Shown here: positions 45,883 through 54,645 of the stretch, one piece after another
How positions within the stretch are numbered: the first letter of the stretch is position 1
Layout: every line of letters starts with the position of its first letter
NCBI GenBank assembly: GCA_019634575.1
Contig: JAHCAY010000001.1
Span: forward strand, 558,001-622,000
Direction of reading: 5' to 3'
Source of the DNA: Candidatus Didemnitutus sp.
GTDB lineage: Bacteria > Verrucomicrobiota > Verrucomicrobiia > Opitutales > Opitutaceae
Length of the DNA stretch: 64,000 nucleotides
Position numbers and translations under genes: made by a program
The notes under the pieces: model-generated
What the model was told of the DNA's origin: nothing
Seen by the model: only the letters and a program-made list of their open reading frames with translations
Database searches by the model: none

Positions 45883-46983
45883 TCAGGAAGCGCGCGCCCG
45901 CACGCCCGCAGGGGCGAGAGGCGTGGCATTTTTGAAAGATTGGGGCGCCGCGTCAGTCCACACGCCCTCGATCATCGTGACTGCCGCTCCCGACGCGGAG
46001 CCGCGTTCGCCGACTTGGATCTGGCGCGCGAGCGCCTCGAGCGCAAGCTGACCGACCGCGCGCGGCTTTTGGATCACACCGCTCCACCGCCCGCCCGATG
46101 GAACGTCGAGCGCGCAGATCAAGCGCCCCACGTCGGCGGCGCGCCCAATGCCCGCCACCTCCTCCGCTGCTTTCGCGTCCGGCACGAGCAGCGCATCCAC
46201 ATCCGATCGACGCAGCTGCGCCGCAATCTCGTCGGCGCAGACGCCCGGAGGCAGCGAGACCAGATCCACCCCGACGCCGCGTTGTGCGAGACTGTGTGCG
46301 GCGAGCGAAAGCGCACCGGCGCTCTCTTCGCTGGCGCCACGGCCCACCCACGCCACCCGGCGATAGCCGGCCCCGGCCAGGCGCCGAAGCGCGAGCTCCG
46401 CGATTTGAAAATAGTGCGGGGTGACCCGCGCGAGGCTCGGCGAACGCACGAGATTCGTCACCGCGACGGCGGAGAACTGATCCCAATCGAGCAAGTCCCG
46501 GCAATCCACCGCCTCCGCCAACGGACCAAGGATCACGCCGCGGACGCCACGCGATGCCAGGATCTGCGTCACCCGGGCGCGCCCCATCTGCGTCGGATCG
46601 ACCTCCACCGTATCCAGCGCAAAGCCGAGCGCTTCGGCGCGCTCGCGCATTCCCCGCCGCAGCTCGCCGCCGAACTCGCCCAACACCGTCGAGTTTCCCT
46701 TGAGCGTCAGCACCGCCAGCGTTGCCTTGATTTGCGGACGGTGCCGGTCCCGCAGCAAAAACATCAGTCGACCCAGTTCCGGATTGGGGGTGTAGCCGAT
46801 GCGTTTTGCGATCGCGCAGATGCGCTGTCGCGTCGCGCCGGAGATTTTCGGGTCGCCGCGGATCGCATACGAAGCGGTGGCGAGCGAGACGTTCGCGGCT
46901 CGCGCCACGGCGGCCAAGGTGGGGCGCTCGGAAGACGAATCCTCCAACGGGAGCGAAGGCGTCGACAGCATCGATTCAACCAT
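45883..46983 (-). CDS. LacI-family transcriptional regulator
   Basis: 366 residues. The N-terminal HTH and hinge are clear: PTLAAVARAANVSLATASYA, then KISGATRQRICAIAKRIGYT (about 21-66). The periplasmic-binding-protein-like effector domain follows (VLTLKGNSTVLGEF..., PHYFQIAELALRRL, DALLVPDAK). Such repressors usually bind a sugar and release operators near transport and hydrolase genes. It sits between the AraC gene and the TonB-SSS-GH78 operon, all on the minus strand. A perfect 10-bp palindrome CGGATATCCG lies 37 bases upstream of its ATG and could be an autoregulatory site. Confidence 0.92.
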   Translation of the reverse strand: MVESMLSTPSLPLEDSSSERPTLAAVARAANVSLATASYAIRGDPKISGATRQRICAIAKRIGYTPNPELGRLMFLLRDRHRPQIKATLAVLTLKGNSTVLGEFGGELRRGMRERAEALGFALDTVEVDPTQMGRARVTQILASRGVRGVILGPLAEAVDCRDLLDWDQFSAVAVTNLVRSPSLARVTPHYFQIAELALRRLAGAGYRRVAWVGRGASEESAGALSLAAHSLAQRGVGVDLVSLPPGVCADEIAAQLRRSDVDALLVPDAKAAEEVAGIGRAADVGRLICALDVPSGGRWSGVIQKPRAVGQLALEALARQIQVGERGSASGAAVTMIEGVWTDAAPQSFKNATPLAPAGVRARAS

Positions 46984-47192
46984 GACGGGGAACGAGACGA
47001 GTGTGGGGTGAGAGAGGTGCGGATATCCGTTTCCACCGCAGGTGTGGAACCGATCCAGCGGACCGCGAGGGGGCGCAGTCCTAAGCCGACGAGACGCTGA
47101 GCTGGCATATCTCTTTCGTCACCGCTCGACCCATATCCAACTTTGCGAGCGCATATCCATTTTCGTCGCGCCCGGATTCCTCCGACCGCGAT
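46984..47192. promoter_or_regulatory. Upstream region of the lacI-type gene with palindrome and direct repeats
   Basis: Holds CGGATATCCG (47,020-47,029) and three GGATATG-type motifs on the minus strand. Two of these extend to a longer shared unit, GCATATC-2/3 bases-TTTCGTC (47,105-47,120 and 47,151-47,167 as read on plus), with CCATATCC between (47,131). This A/T-containing cluster stands out in the G+C-rich surroundings. It is a candidate operator/promoter region, unconfirmed. Confidence 0.45.
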
Positions 47193-50093
47193 TCAGCGCA
47201 CGCTCAACGAATCGGCTGCGTCCAGAGCCGTTTCCACGCGACAACCGGCGGGCACCGCCAGAGTGTAATGCCACACGCGCCCTGCACGCCGCCCCTCGAC
47301 TTCCGTCCAGCCCCACGGCGTCGGCACCGCACCGCTAATTCGGCGCAAGCCGCCTGGTGCGGGGCGGAAACGGATCACCCGAGAACCAGGCGCTCCCGGC
47401 GTGATACCTAAAATCGCCGTGCTGAGAAAATACGTCGGCGCGGACGACCAACCATGACAATGGCTGCGCGTCAGCCGTCCCGTGGTCAGCGACCAGAGCT
47501 CCCAGAAGGTCGTCGCGCCTTCCCGCAGCATGAAACCCCACGCACGGCTCATCAGTTCGAGCATCCCCGCGCCGTCGGCGCCACGCGCAAGCAACTCGAG
47601 TTGGAAAAACACGAAGAAGGGACTGCCGGCGCGGACGAAACCTTCCGGTGCGCGCGCGACGATCCGCCGACAGTGCCGTGCGCGCCCTCCCTGCGCGACA
47701 CCGGCCAGCAGCGCCGCAACCTGCGTTTGCTGGCTGCGCACGGTGCCGAGCCGGCCGTCGGCGTGTCGGCAATCCGCGTAGGCGCGCGTGCCCTCGTCCC
47801 ACAAGTGCCGATTGACCGCGTCGCGCAGTTGCGCGGCGGTCTCGCGCCAGCGCGCCGACTCGGCGCCGCTTCCGAGCCAATCCGCGAGTTCGGCGACGTC
47901 GTCGAGCGCCTGCGCCGCGAGACAGCTCAGGTGCGTCACCGCGCCGTCGGCCGGCGTCTCCATCGCCGCCCAGTCGAACATATTCCATGCACGCAGACGG
48001 AAGAGACCATCGGACCCGAGATTGGCTTCGATGCCGGCGACACATTTGCGGACCCAACCGAACAATTCTGCCGCGCCGACGCGGTCGCCGGTCCACCAGA
48101 GATATTCGCGACAGGAGCGCAGCCACAGAAAAGTCCACGCGGGCAGCAGATTTTCCCACGAGCTCGGCACATGGCTCGGCACGAGTGGCAGGCGCTCGAG
48201 TCCGCGGCCCGCTTGCAACAGACAATGACGCCACAGGTGCGGGTCGCCGTTCACGACCCAATCCACCAGCGCCTCGTTGCGGGCATCGCCGACCCAATGC
48301 GTCTGCTCGTAGGTCGGACAATCCGTGTAGGTATCCTCAGCACAGCAGCGCAGTGTGTGCGCCCCGGTCGCCCAGATCTTGTTCAGCAACTCATCCGAGC
48401 ATTTGAAGCGACCGCGCGCCGGCTGCGGATGCGTGCTGACCTCGACGTCGAGGCGACGCACGTGCACGGCTCGGCCACGCATCCCGCGCACGACGAGCCA
48501 CAGGTAGCGAAAGCCGCGCCGCTGAAGACTCCGGAACTCCTGCGCGCCGCCCCGGCTGGTGTAACGCAGCGTGTTGTTCATTCCCGTAGCGAGATTGTGC
48601 CGGCCGTCGGGCTGGATGAACTCGAAGCCGTGCGCATCGATCCGCACGCCACGCGGCGCCACGACAGCGAATCCCACGCGCCCCACGACCATGCGACCGA
48701 AGTCGAACAGCACGCGCACATCGCTCCTGTCGGCCGCGGCGCCGATCTCCAGTCCTGACTCGGGAAACGCGTGACCCGCGCTCGCGCCGCGCCGCGCTCG
48801 CAGCTCGTCACCGCACCACTCGGCGAAGACGTCGTGCGCGAGACATTCCTCGGCAGTGAGCGGGTGCACCCAGCGCGCGTCTGCCCACTCATCCCATTGC
48901 GCGCCGTCCGCCTGCTCGCAGCGCTTTGCCTGCGCGAGTGTCGCGCCGATCGGGAATCGCTCCGCCTGCACCACGCGCGGGTAATCCACCTGCGCGCGCA
49001 TCGCCGCCGTGCGCGTTTCGCCGAGCGGGAACGGACCGGCGAACGCCCACGGCGCCCCACCCTTGCCGTTGCGATAATCCCAGCGCAGCCGTCTCGCCGC
49101 GCGCACCGTCAACACGAAGACCGGCAAGTGCACGCCACCAGCCGGTAAATCCGCGGCCAGTGCGTCGTGGTAACCGGGGTAAGGAAACACAATCCGATTC
49201 CAACCGCGTTGCAGTTCCACTGGTTCGGCAACCACATCCTCGCGTGGCGGCAACGCGAGCGCGGGATACCGCTTCGCGCCGACGAGAAACGGTCCCGCGT
49301 GGTGATGCGGCCGGATGAGCTCCACGGTCTGATCGGCCGGCGAGTGCACGCTCGTGACGACGAATCCGCGCACGAAACAGAAATTGGACGACGTGTCGCG
49401 CGGCGCGAAGAGCGGCTTCAGGTCGAGGTTCCAGACATGCGCAGCCGGGCGGACTTCCTCCTCGCGCAGCACCGTCTGCGCCGGGACGGTTTCGCCCGTG
49501 AGGTGCGCGATGTCGCGCGGTTCCAGTTTGCGCACCGCCGTCGACGCCGGCACCGCGCGACGCCAGTGCGCCGCCGAGAACCCCGTCGAGCGCCAGCCGT
49601 CCTCGGCACGGGCGTCGTGGTGTTCCTCGAAGCCCAGCTGCACAGAGATGCGTGGCGTGTGCCCCGACTCCGTGACAGCGCGAGCCGTCTTCCAGTGCGG
49701 TCCCGTGACGTCGAGCAGCGCATCGTCGCTTCCAAGGACGCGCGCGGTGAATCCCGGCGGCGCGGCGAGATATTGAAAATTGCCCGAGCGCCAATGATTC
49801 ACGAGCACCGCGATCGTGTTCCGCCCACGGCGCAGATGCGGCGTGAGCTCGTGCCGGTCGTAGCTCCAGTGCTCCGGCCAGCCGCGCGCGGGACCGGCGC
49901 CGACGAAGACGCCGTTCACCCAGAGCCAATAGCGGGCGTCGGCGGTGAGCTCAATGCGCACGCCCGCCGGCGACTCCAGGTCGAGCTCACGTCGGAAACG
50001 CACGAAGGCGTTCGCAGCCCACACCGGCTCCGGCGTCCAAATCCACGGCGCATTCCACTGCGCGCCGGCGGTCACGGCGGCATCGGACGGCAT
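47193..50093 (-). CDS. GH78 alpha-L-rhamnosidase
   Basis: 966 residues. The N-terminal beta-sandwich domains (about 10-540, WIWTPEPVWAANAFVRFRR; ADARYWLWVNGVFVGAGPAR) precede the (alpha/alpha)6 barrel. Catalytic-region motifs are DCPTYEQTHWVGDARNE (591-607), containing the general acid region, and TTFWELW (861-867) with the general base glutamate, followed by SHCHGWSSAPTYFL (877-890). No signal peptide is present, so rhamnose is released in the cytoplasm. It begins 3 bases before the end of the SSS symporter gene upstream, so transporter and hydrolase are one transcript. The family also includes non-rhamnosidase members, but the motif set is canonical. Confidence 0.9.
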   Translation of the reverse strand: MPSDAAVTAGAQWNAPWIWTPEPVWAANAFVRFRRELDLESPAGVRIELTADARYWLWVNGVFVGAGPARGWPEHWSYDRHELTPHLRRGRNTIAVLVNHWRSGNFQYLAAPPGFTARVLGSDDALLDVTGPHWKTARAVTESGHTPRISVQLGFEEHHDARAEDGWRSTGFSAAHWRRAVPASTAVRKLEPRDIAHLTGETVPAQTVLREEEVRPAAHVWNLDLKPLFAPRDTSSNFCFVRGFVVTSVHSPADQTVELIRPHHHAGPFLVGAKRYPALALPPREDVVAEPVELQRGWNRIVFPYPGYHDALAADLPAGGVHLPVFVLTVRAARRLRWDYRNGKGGAPWAFAGPFPLGETRTAAMRAQVDYPRVVQAERFPIGATLAQAKRCEQADGAQWDEWADARWVHPLTAEECLAHDVFAEWCGDELRARRGASAGHAFPESGLEIGAAADRSDVRVLFDFGRMVVGRVGFAVVAPRGVRIDAHGFEFIQPDGRHNLATGMNNTLRYTSRGGAQEFRSLQRRGFRYLWLVVRGMRGRAVHVRRLDVEVSTHPQPARGRFKCSDELLNKIWATGAHTLRCCAEDTYTDCPTYEQTHWVGDARNEALVDWVVNGDPHLWRHCLLQAGRGLERLPLVPSHVPSSWENLLPAWTFLWLRSCREYLWWTGDRVGAAELFGWVRKCVAGIEANLGSDGLFRLRAWNMFDWAAMETPADGAVTHLSCLAAQALDDVAELADWLGSGAESARWRETAAQLRDAVNRHLWDEGTRAYADCRHADGRLGTVRSQQTQVAALLAGVAQGGRARHCRRIVARAPEGFVRAGSPFFVFFQLELLARGADGAGMLELMSRAWGFMLREGATTFWELWSLTTGRLTRSHCHGWSSAPTYFLSTAILGITPGAPGSRVIRFRPAPGGLRRISGAVPTPWGWTEVEGRRAGRVWHYTLAVPAGCRVETALDAADSLSVR

Positions 50094-50096
50094 GAG

Positions 50097-52025
50097 TTAT
50101 TCGCCCGCGTTGCGCTGGCCGAGCACGCGCCCGTCGTCGGCGTGGTTGACGGGTTTCGCGCGAATCTGGGCGAAGAAATCCCGCAGGTCGCGGAAGCCTC
50201 CCCAGGAAAACCAAACGGTCGTGACCGTCGCGACCACCAGCGGGACGCCGAGCCCGAAGATTCTCCAGAAAATCGACCACCGATCAACGGACCACGGCGA
50301 TAACCAGCACCACAGTGTGCCGACCAGCGCGATCACCGACATCCCCATGGTGAAGGCGAAAATTCCGCCGACCACCCACCGATCGCTCCGCGTGTGATCG
50401 ACATCGAGGCCGAGCAAGCGCTCCCAGAAAGGCAGCTTCGTCTCGACGGTATCGCGCTTCGTCTCGTGGCGGTGGAGCATCGCTTCGAGGTCGAAATCGC
50501 CGCGGCTCGTGGCGAGCGAAACCAAAACATAGAGTGCAGTCGCTACGATCGCGACCCAGAAGTAGATCTCGATCCCGTTCAGCGGGAAAGCGTCGCCGTA
50601 GAACTGACGCAGTAAGATGCCCGCGGTCGACAGGACCATGCCCGCAAGCACGGCCGCCCAGGCACCGGCAGCGGTGCCTTTGCGCCAATACAGCCCGCCG
50701 ATGATCGCAGCACCGGCGCCGCCGACGTAGATGCCAGTCGTGAGCTGAAACCACATCACGACATACTCGGTCTGCTTGAACAGGCTCCCGAAGATAAAGG
50801 CAAAAGCCGCCACGCCGACAACGGCCCAGCGCAGCACGCGCACATGCTGTTGTGGTGAGTAAGGCTCCTTGCGCAGCGGAACGAGCACATCCTGCACGAA
50901 GATGCTGCTCCACGAATGCAGATGCGTGGAGTCGCCGCCGAAAATGCCCATGACCATCGCGGCGCAGAACAATCCCAGCACCCCGATCGGCAGAAACTCT
51001 GCAATCGCGACCGGGACTTCCATTTGCTGGCGCACCTGCGGGTTGTCGATCTGCTGCAAGCTCGACGCCATCGCCCCGGCGCGGCCGGCGAAATCCGGGT
51101 GCGTCATCCAGGTGAGCGCGCAGACGGCGAGGACCGAGATGACGGCGTATTTCGCGATCTCCGGCATGCGCGCGAGCAGGATGCCCATCTTCGCCTCGTG
51201 CGGTGTGCGCGCGGCGGCGTTGTAGGAGCTGGAATTTTGCAGCGCCATCGTGCCGTAGACGCCGAAGAACGTGCTCATGAGAATAAACCAGACGTTGAAA
51301 TCCTTGAGCCCGCCGGAATCCATCGGATTGAGCAGCGACTGTCCCGGCGCCGCTGCGGTCAGCGTCTCGACGATCTGCCGCCACTCGAATTTCTGCGCGA
51401 GGACGATCATCAGGACCACGAACGTCGCTTGCGCGAAGATGCCTTCAAGGCAGTTCGTCACCATTACGGTGATCACGCCGCCAGAGAGCGTGATCAACAC
51501 GCTCAGGCTCAGCAGCAGCCCCATCATCGCAACGTTGGTCGGCAAGACAAACGCCCCGAGCTGAAAATGCACTGGCAGGCCGAGCAGGTGCACCATGAGC
51601 CGCGCACCCACCGCCGGAATGATGCCGAAATTCAGGATGCCCGCCACGAAGGCGAGCATGCCGGTGAACACGCGGAAACTGCGGCCGTAGCGCAGCTCGA
51701 AGAACTGCGCGAGCGTCATGGCCCGCGTCTCGCGGAAGCGATAGTAGACAAAGCCGAGCATCGCGATGATGAGCCCGACCGGCCAGTTCGCCCAGCTCCA
51801 CCACAGTGTGGTGAAGCCCGAGTGCCGGTGCACCTCGAACAGCGCGACGAACACCACCGCGCCCGCCTGCAACTCACCGCGCGCGACGCCGAGGAGATAG
51901 CGCCCGGCCAGTCGCTCGCCCGCCATGTAGGCGGCCACGCTGCGCATGCAGCGCTGGGTGTAGATGGCCACCGCGATAATCGCGGCCAGCGGCAGCAGCA
52001 TCACTAACCAGTCGAGGACGTGCAC
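50097..52025 (-). CDS. Sodium:solute symporter family transporter
   Basis: 642-residue inner-membrane protein with about 14 helices, of the SSS family (LeuT-like fold). Recognisable parts: YMAGERLAGRYLLGVARGEL, a substrate-binding helix FGVYGTMALQNSSSYNAAA, and VMGIFGGDSTHLHSWSSIFV in the second half, with a large C-terminal extension. It is cotranscribed with GH78 (3-base gap) and lies 76 bases after the TonB receptor, so it most likely carries a rhamnose-containing sugar from periplasm to cytoplasm driven by sodium. Single-sugar or disaccharide specificity is unknown. Confidence 0.9.
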   Translation of the reverse strand: MHVLDWLVMLLPLAAIIAVAIYTQRCMRSVAAYMAGERLAGRYLLGVARGELQAGAVVFVALFEVHRHSGFTTLWWSWANWPVGLIIAMLGFVYYRFRETRAMTLAQFFELRYGRSFRVFTGMLAFVAGILNFGIIPAVGARLMVHLLGLPVHFQLGAFVLPTNVAMMGLLLSLSVLITLSGGVITVMVTNCLEGIFAQATFVVLMIVLAQKFEWRQIVETLTAAAPGQSLLNPMDSGGLKDFNVWFILMSTFFGVYGTMALQNSSSYNAAARTPHEAKMGILLARMPEIAKYAVISVLAVCALTWMTHPDFAGRAGAMASSLQQIDNPQVRQQMEVPVAIAEFLPIGVLGLFCAAMVMGIFGGDSTHLHSWSSIFVQDVLVPLRKEPYSPQQHVRVLRWAVVGVAAFAFIFGSLFKQTEYVVMWFQLTTGIYVGGAGAAIIGGLYWRKGTAAGAWAAVLAGMVLSTAGILLRQFYGDAFPLNGIEIYFWVAIVATALYVLVSLATSRGDFDLEAMLHRHETKRDTVETKLPFWERLLGLDVDHTRSDRWVVGGIFAFTMGMSVIALVGTLWCWLSPWSVDRWSIFWRIFGLGVPLVVATVTTVWFSWGGFRDLRDFFAQIRAKPVNHADDGRVLGQRNAGE

Positions 52026-52056
52026 AGGGGAGAGAGGGACGAGGCGGAGATGAGAA

Positions 52057-52084
52057 ACCGGGCGACCCGCACAGGCCGCCCGGT
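52057..52084 (-). terminator. Hairpin between the TonB receptor and symporter genes
   Basis: ACCGGGCG (52,057-52,064) and CGCCCGGT (52,077-52,084) make a perfect 8-bp stem with a 12-base loop in the 76-bp gap. There is no T-run on the minus strand after it. It is more likely to protect the receptor mRNA or partly attenuate readthrough into the symporter than to end transcription. Confidence 0.5.
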
Positions 52085-52101
52085 CATGGTTTCACCCGCA
52101 A

Positions 52102-54393
52102 TCAGAAGCGACGCCGAGCCGAAAACACGAAGCCACGCGGCGTGCCACGCAGCCAGCCCGCTTCGTTGCCGGTCGCATAGTAGTCGCGATCGAAGACGTT
52201 GCGGATGTTGAGGGACACATCCCAGAGCTTGCCCGCGGAGTAGTAGAACATCGCATCCACCACGGTCGCGTCGGGCAGCGAGGCGAACCGGCGCGTGACG
52301 AGCGACGCGGGAGTCCAGACCTTGCGGCCCGCGGCGTAGTTCATGCCGAGACCGAAGCCGAGGCCCTTCAACTCGCCTTCAGTGATCGTGTAGCGAGCGA
52401 GCGCGTTGGCGCGATGGCGGGCGAGGCCTTGCAGCGGCAGGCCGATCTGGCTGGCATCGGTGGAGGACGAGGTCTTGCCGCTGGTATAGGCGTAGCTGCC
52501 CATCATCTGGATATTCTTCGAGAGAACCGCGATCGAAGAGGCCTCGAAGCCCTGCGACTCCTGCTCACCGATCTGTCGCAGGAAGCCGGCGCGGGCCGGG
52601 TCGGACTCGACAATGTTGCCACGCTTCAGCTTGAAGACGGAGAGGTTCGTCGCGAGGCGCCCGCCCAGCGCGGCGGCCTTGAGGCCGACTTCATACTGTT
52701 CACCGGTCTCGGGTTTGAGGATCGAGCCGTCGGGATTCGAGTTGGTGACGATAATGTAGGCCTCGCTGTAGCCGGCATAGAGCGCCACGTCCTTGTTGAA
52801 ATTGTAGACGAGGCCGCCGCGCGGCATGTAGTTGGGCTTCGCGTAGAACTTGTTGCGGCCGAGATCGAGGTCGGTGACCGGTTGCTGCGGCGGCAACGGC
52901 CACTTGATTTGGGTCGCAGAGATTTGCTGGAAGTCGTCGTAGCGCAGCGCGAGATTCACGCCGACCTTGCCGTTGAAGAGCTTCAACGAATCACTCACGT
53001 AACCGGCCCAATACCACGTCTCGGTGCGGCGGTGGCCGTAGCGGAGGTTGTTGAACACCTTGTCGCCGTATTGTCCGGAGAGCGCGCCGTAGGAGAGGTT
53101 CGAGAGATCGATGCTGGAAAGCAGGCCGTTATAGAGCGTGAGATCGTCGACGTCCTGCGTGACTTCCACGCCGGTCGTAAAGGTGTGTTCGACGGAGCCG
53201 GTGTCGAATTTGCCAACGAGGTCGAGCTGGTTGAAGTAGTTGCCGACGAGGCGGTCGGTGTATTGCGGGCTGCGGACGAGCCAGTTGGCGGGCACATTCG
53301 CCGGGACGCCGCCGATGAGCGGGGTGCCGTCCGGGGCGACGATCACGGCGGCAGCCGTGCCGGCGGTGGCGAAGCCGAAGGTCATGCCGCCTTTATCTTC
53401 CTTGTGGCGCGTGAGCTGGAGCGCGTTGCGCAACACCCACTGGCGACCAAGTTGCTGCGTGACCTCGAGATTGAAGGCGCGCCGAGTTGATTTTTCCTCG
53501 GAGAGATCCTCGCCGGGATTGAATTTCTGCGGGAGCTTGAGGAGCGAATCGGTGTAGGGATTCCAGAAGTCAGCGTTGTATTCGGCGTGCGTGATCTGGC
53601 GTCCGTATTCGAGGGTCGCACGCACCGTGGTGTTGCGCGTCGGGCGCCATTCGATCGTGGGTCGGATGTATTTGCGCTTCAGGGTGACGAAGTCCTGGAA
53701 GTCGTGCGAATCGATCCAGTTGGTGATGACGCGATACGCGGCGCGGTCGCCAAGCTTGCGGCCGAAATCGAGTGAGGCCTGATAGTAATCGTTGTCGCGC
53801 ACCTGCACGAAGAGTTCGGTGATCGGCTTGCTGAAGTCCGGCTTCTTCGAAATGCGGTTGATGATGCCGCCGAGGCCGAAGGTGTTGCCGTAGAGAATGC
53901 CGGCCGGGCCTTTGAGAATCTCGACACGCTCGACATGCATCTGCTCGGAGGGCACGCCTTGCGGTTCGCGAAAACCGTCGAGCAGGGGCACGAGGATGTT
54001 GAAGCCACGCACTTGGATATCTTCCGTCTTGTTATCCGAGGTCGTGACGCCCGGCGCGTAACGGAGGAGCTCCTGCACGGTGTTCGCACCGAGGTCGCGA
54101 ATGAGCTCCTGATTGACGATCGAGATGGTGGCCGGGATTTCCTGCAACGATTGGTTGAGTTTCGTGCCGGAGCTGGCGTTGGTCGACATATAGCCGCGGT
54201 CCTTGTCGGTCGTGACGACGAACTGCGGCAAAGTGAGCACTTCGCCGTCCTTTTCCTTGGCGGACTCGGCGGGGATGGCGGATTGCGCGCGGGCCAATCC
54301 GGGGTGGAGCAAAGCGGCGAGCGTCGCGGCGCAGGCGAGAGCCTGTCCTCGACGGCGGAGCACACGGAGTGCGGGGGCGAACGGGGTCTGCAT
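52102..54393 (-). CDS. TonB-dependent outer membrane receptor
   Basis: 763 residues. The signal peptide (1-37) ends near ARA-Q. It is followed by the box VLTLPQFVVT (52-61) and the plug (about 70-190), with LQEIPATISIVNQELIRDLG, TVQELLRYAPGVTTSDNKTE and VEILKGPAGILYG. The 22-strand barrel ends in RGFVFSARRRF with a C-terminal Phe. Plug and length resemble siderophore-type receptors rather than the SusC type, and no SusD gene is nearby. Its operon with an SSS symporter and GH78 argues for a glycan or glycoside ligand. ATG 54,393 precedes the signal peptide directly. Ligand unproven. Confidence 0.9.
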   Translation of the reverse strand: MQTPFAPALRVLRRRGQALACAATLAALLHPGLARAQSAIPAESAKEKDGEVLTLPQFVVTTDKDRGYMSTNASSGTKLNQSLQEIPATISIVNQELIRDLGANTVQELLRYAPGVTTSDNKTEDIQVRGFNILVPLLDGFREPQGVPSEQMHVERVEILKGPAGILYGNTFGLGGIINRISKKPDFSKPITELFVQVRDNDYYQASLDFGRKLGDRAAYRVITNWIDSHDFQDFVTLKRKYIRPTIEWRPTRNTTVRATLEYGRQITHAEYNADFWNPYTDSLLKLPQKFNPGEDLSEEKSTRRAFNLEVTQQLGRQWVLRNALQLTRHKEDKGGMTFGFATAGTAAAVIVAPDGTPLIGGVPANVPANWLVRSPQYTDRLVGNYFNQLDLVGKFDTGSVEHTFTTGVEVTQDVDDLTLYNGLLSSIDLSNLSYGALSGQYGDKVFNNLRYGHRRTETWYWAGYVSDSLKLFNGKVGVNLALRYDDFQQISATQIKWPLPPQQPVTDLDLGRNKFYAKPNYMPRGGLVYNFNKDVALYAGYSEAYIIVTNSNPDGSILKPETGEQYEVGLKAAALGGRLATNLSVFKLKRGNIVESDPARAGFLRQIGEQESQGFEASSIAVLSKNIQMMGSYAYTSGKTSSSTDASQIGLPLQGLARHRANALARYTITEGELKGLGFGLGMNYAAGRKVWTPASLVTRRFASLPDATVVDAMFYYSAGKLWDVSLNIRNVFDRDYYATGNEAGWLRGTPRGFVFSARRRF

Positions 54394-54645
54394 TGGGCTG
54401 GTTGGGATCGGGGTTGGTGCCGCCCCGGCGCGGATGCGTTCAGGGCTGGACACCTGCTCTGCGCCGATGACCAACCCGCAGCAAGAGCTGCCACGGTGAA
54501 TCCTTCACTCGCCAGCAGGCAATCCTACGCTCGCGAATCTCGAGGAAAATTTCACCGCAAAATGCCGAATTGGAAATGAACTTCCGGTTGTCGAATCGCC
54601 GCCAATCGCTACGGCTCCGCCTCGGTTCAGCCTCCATCCCTTCCC

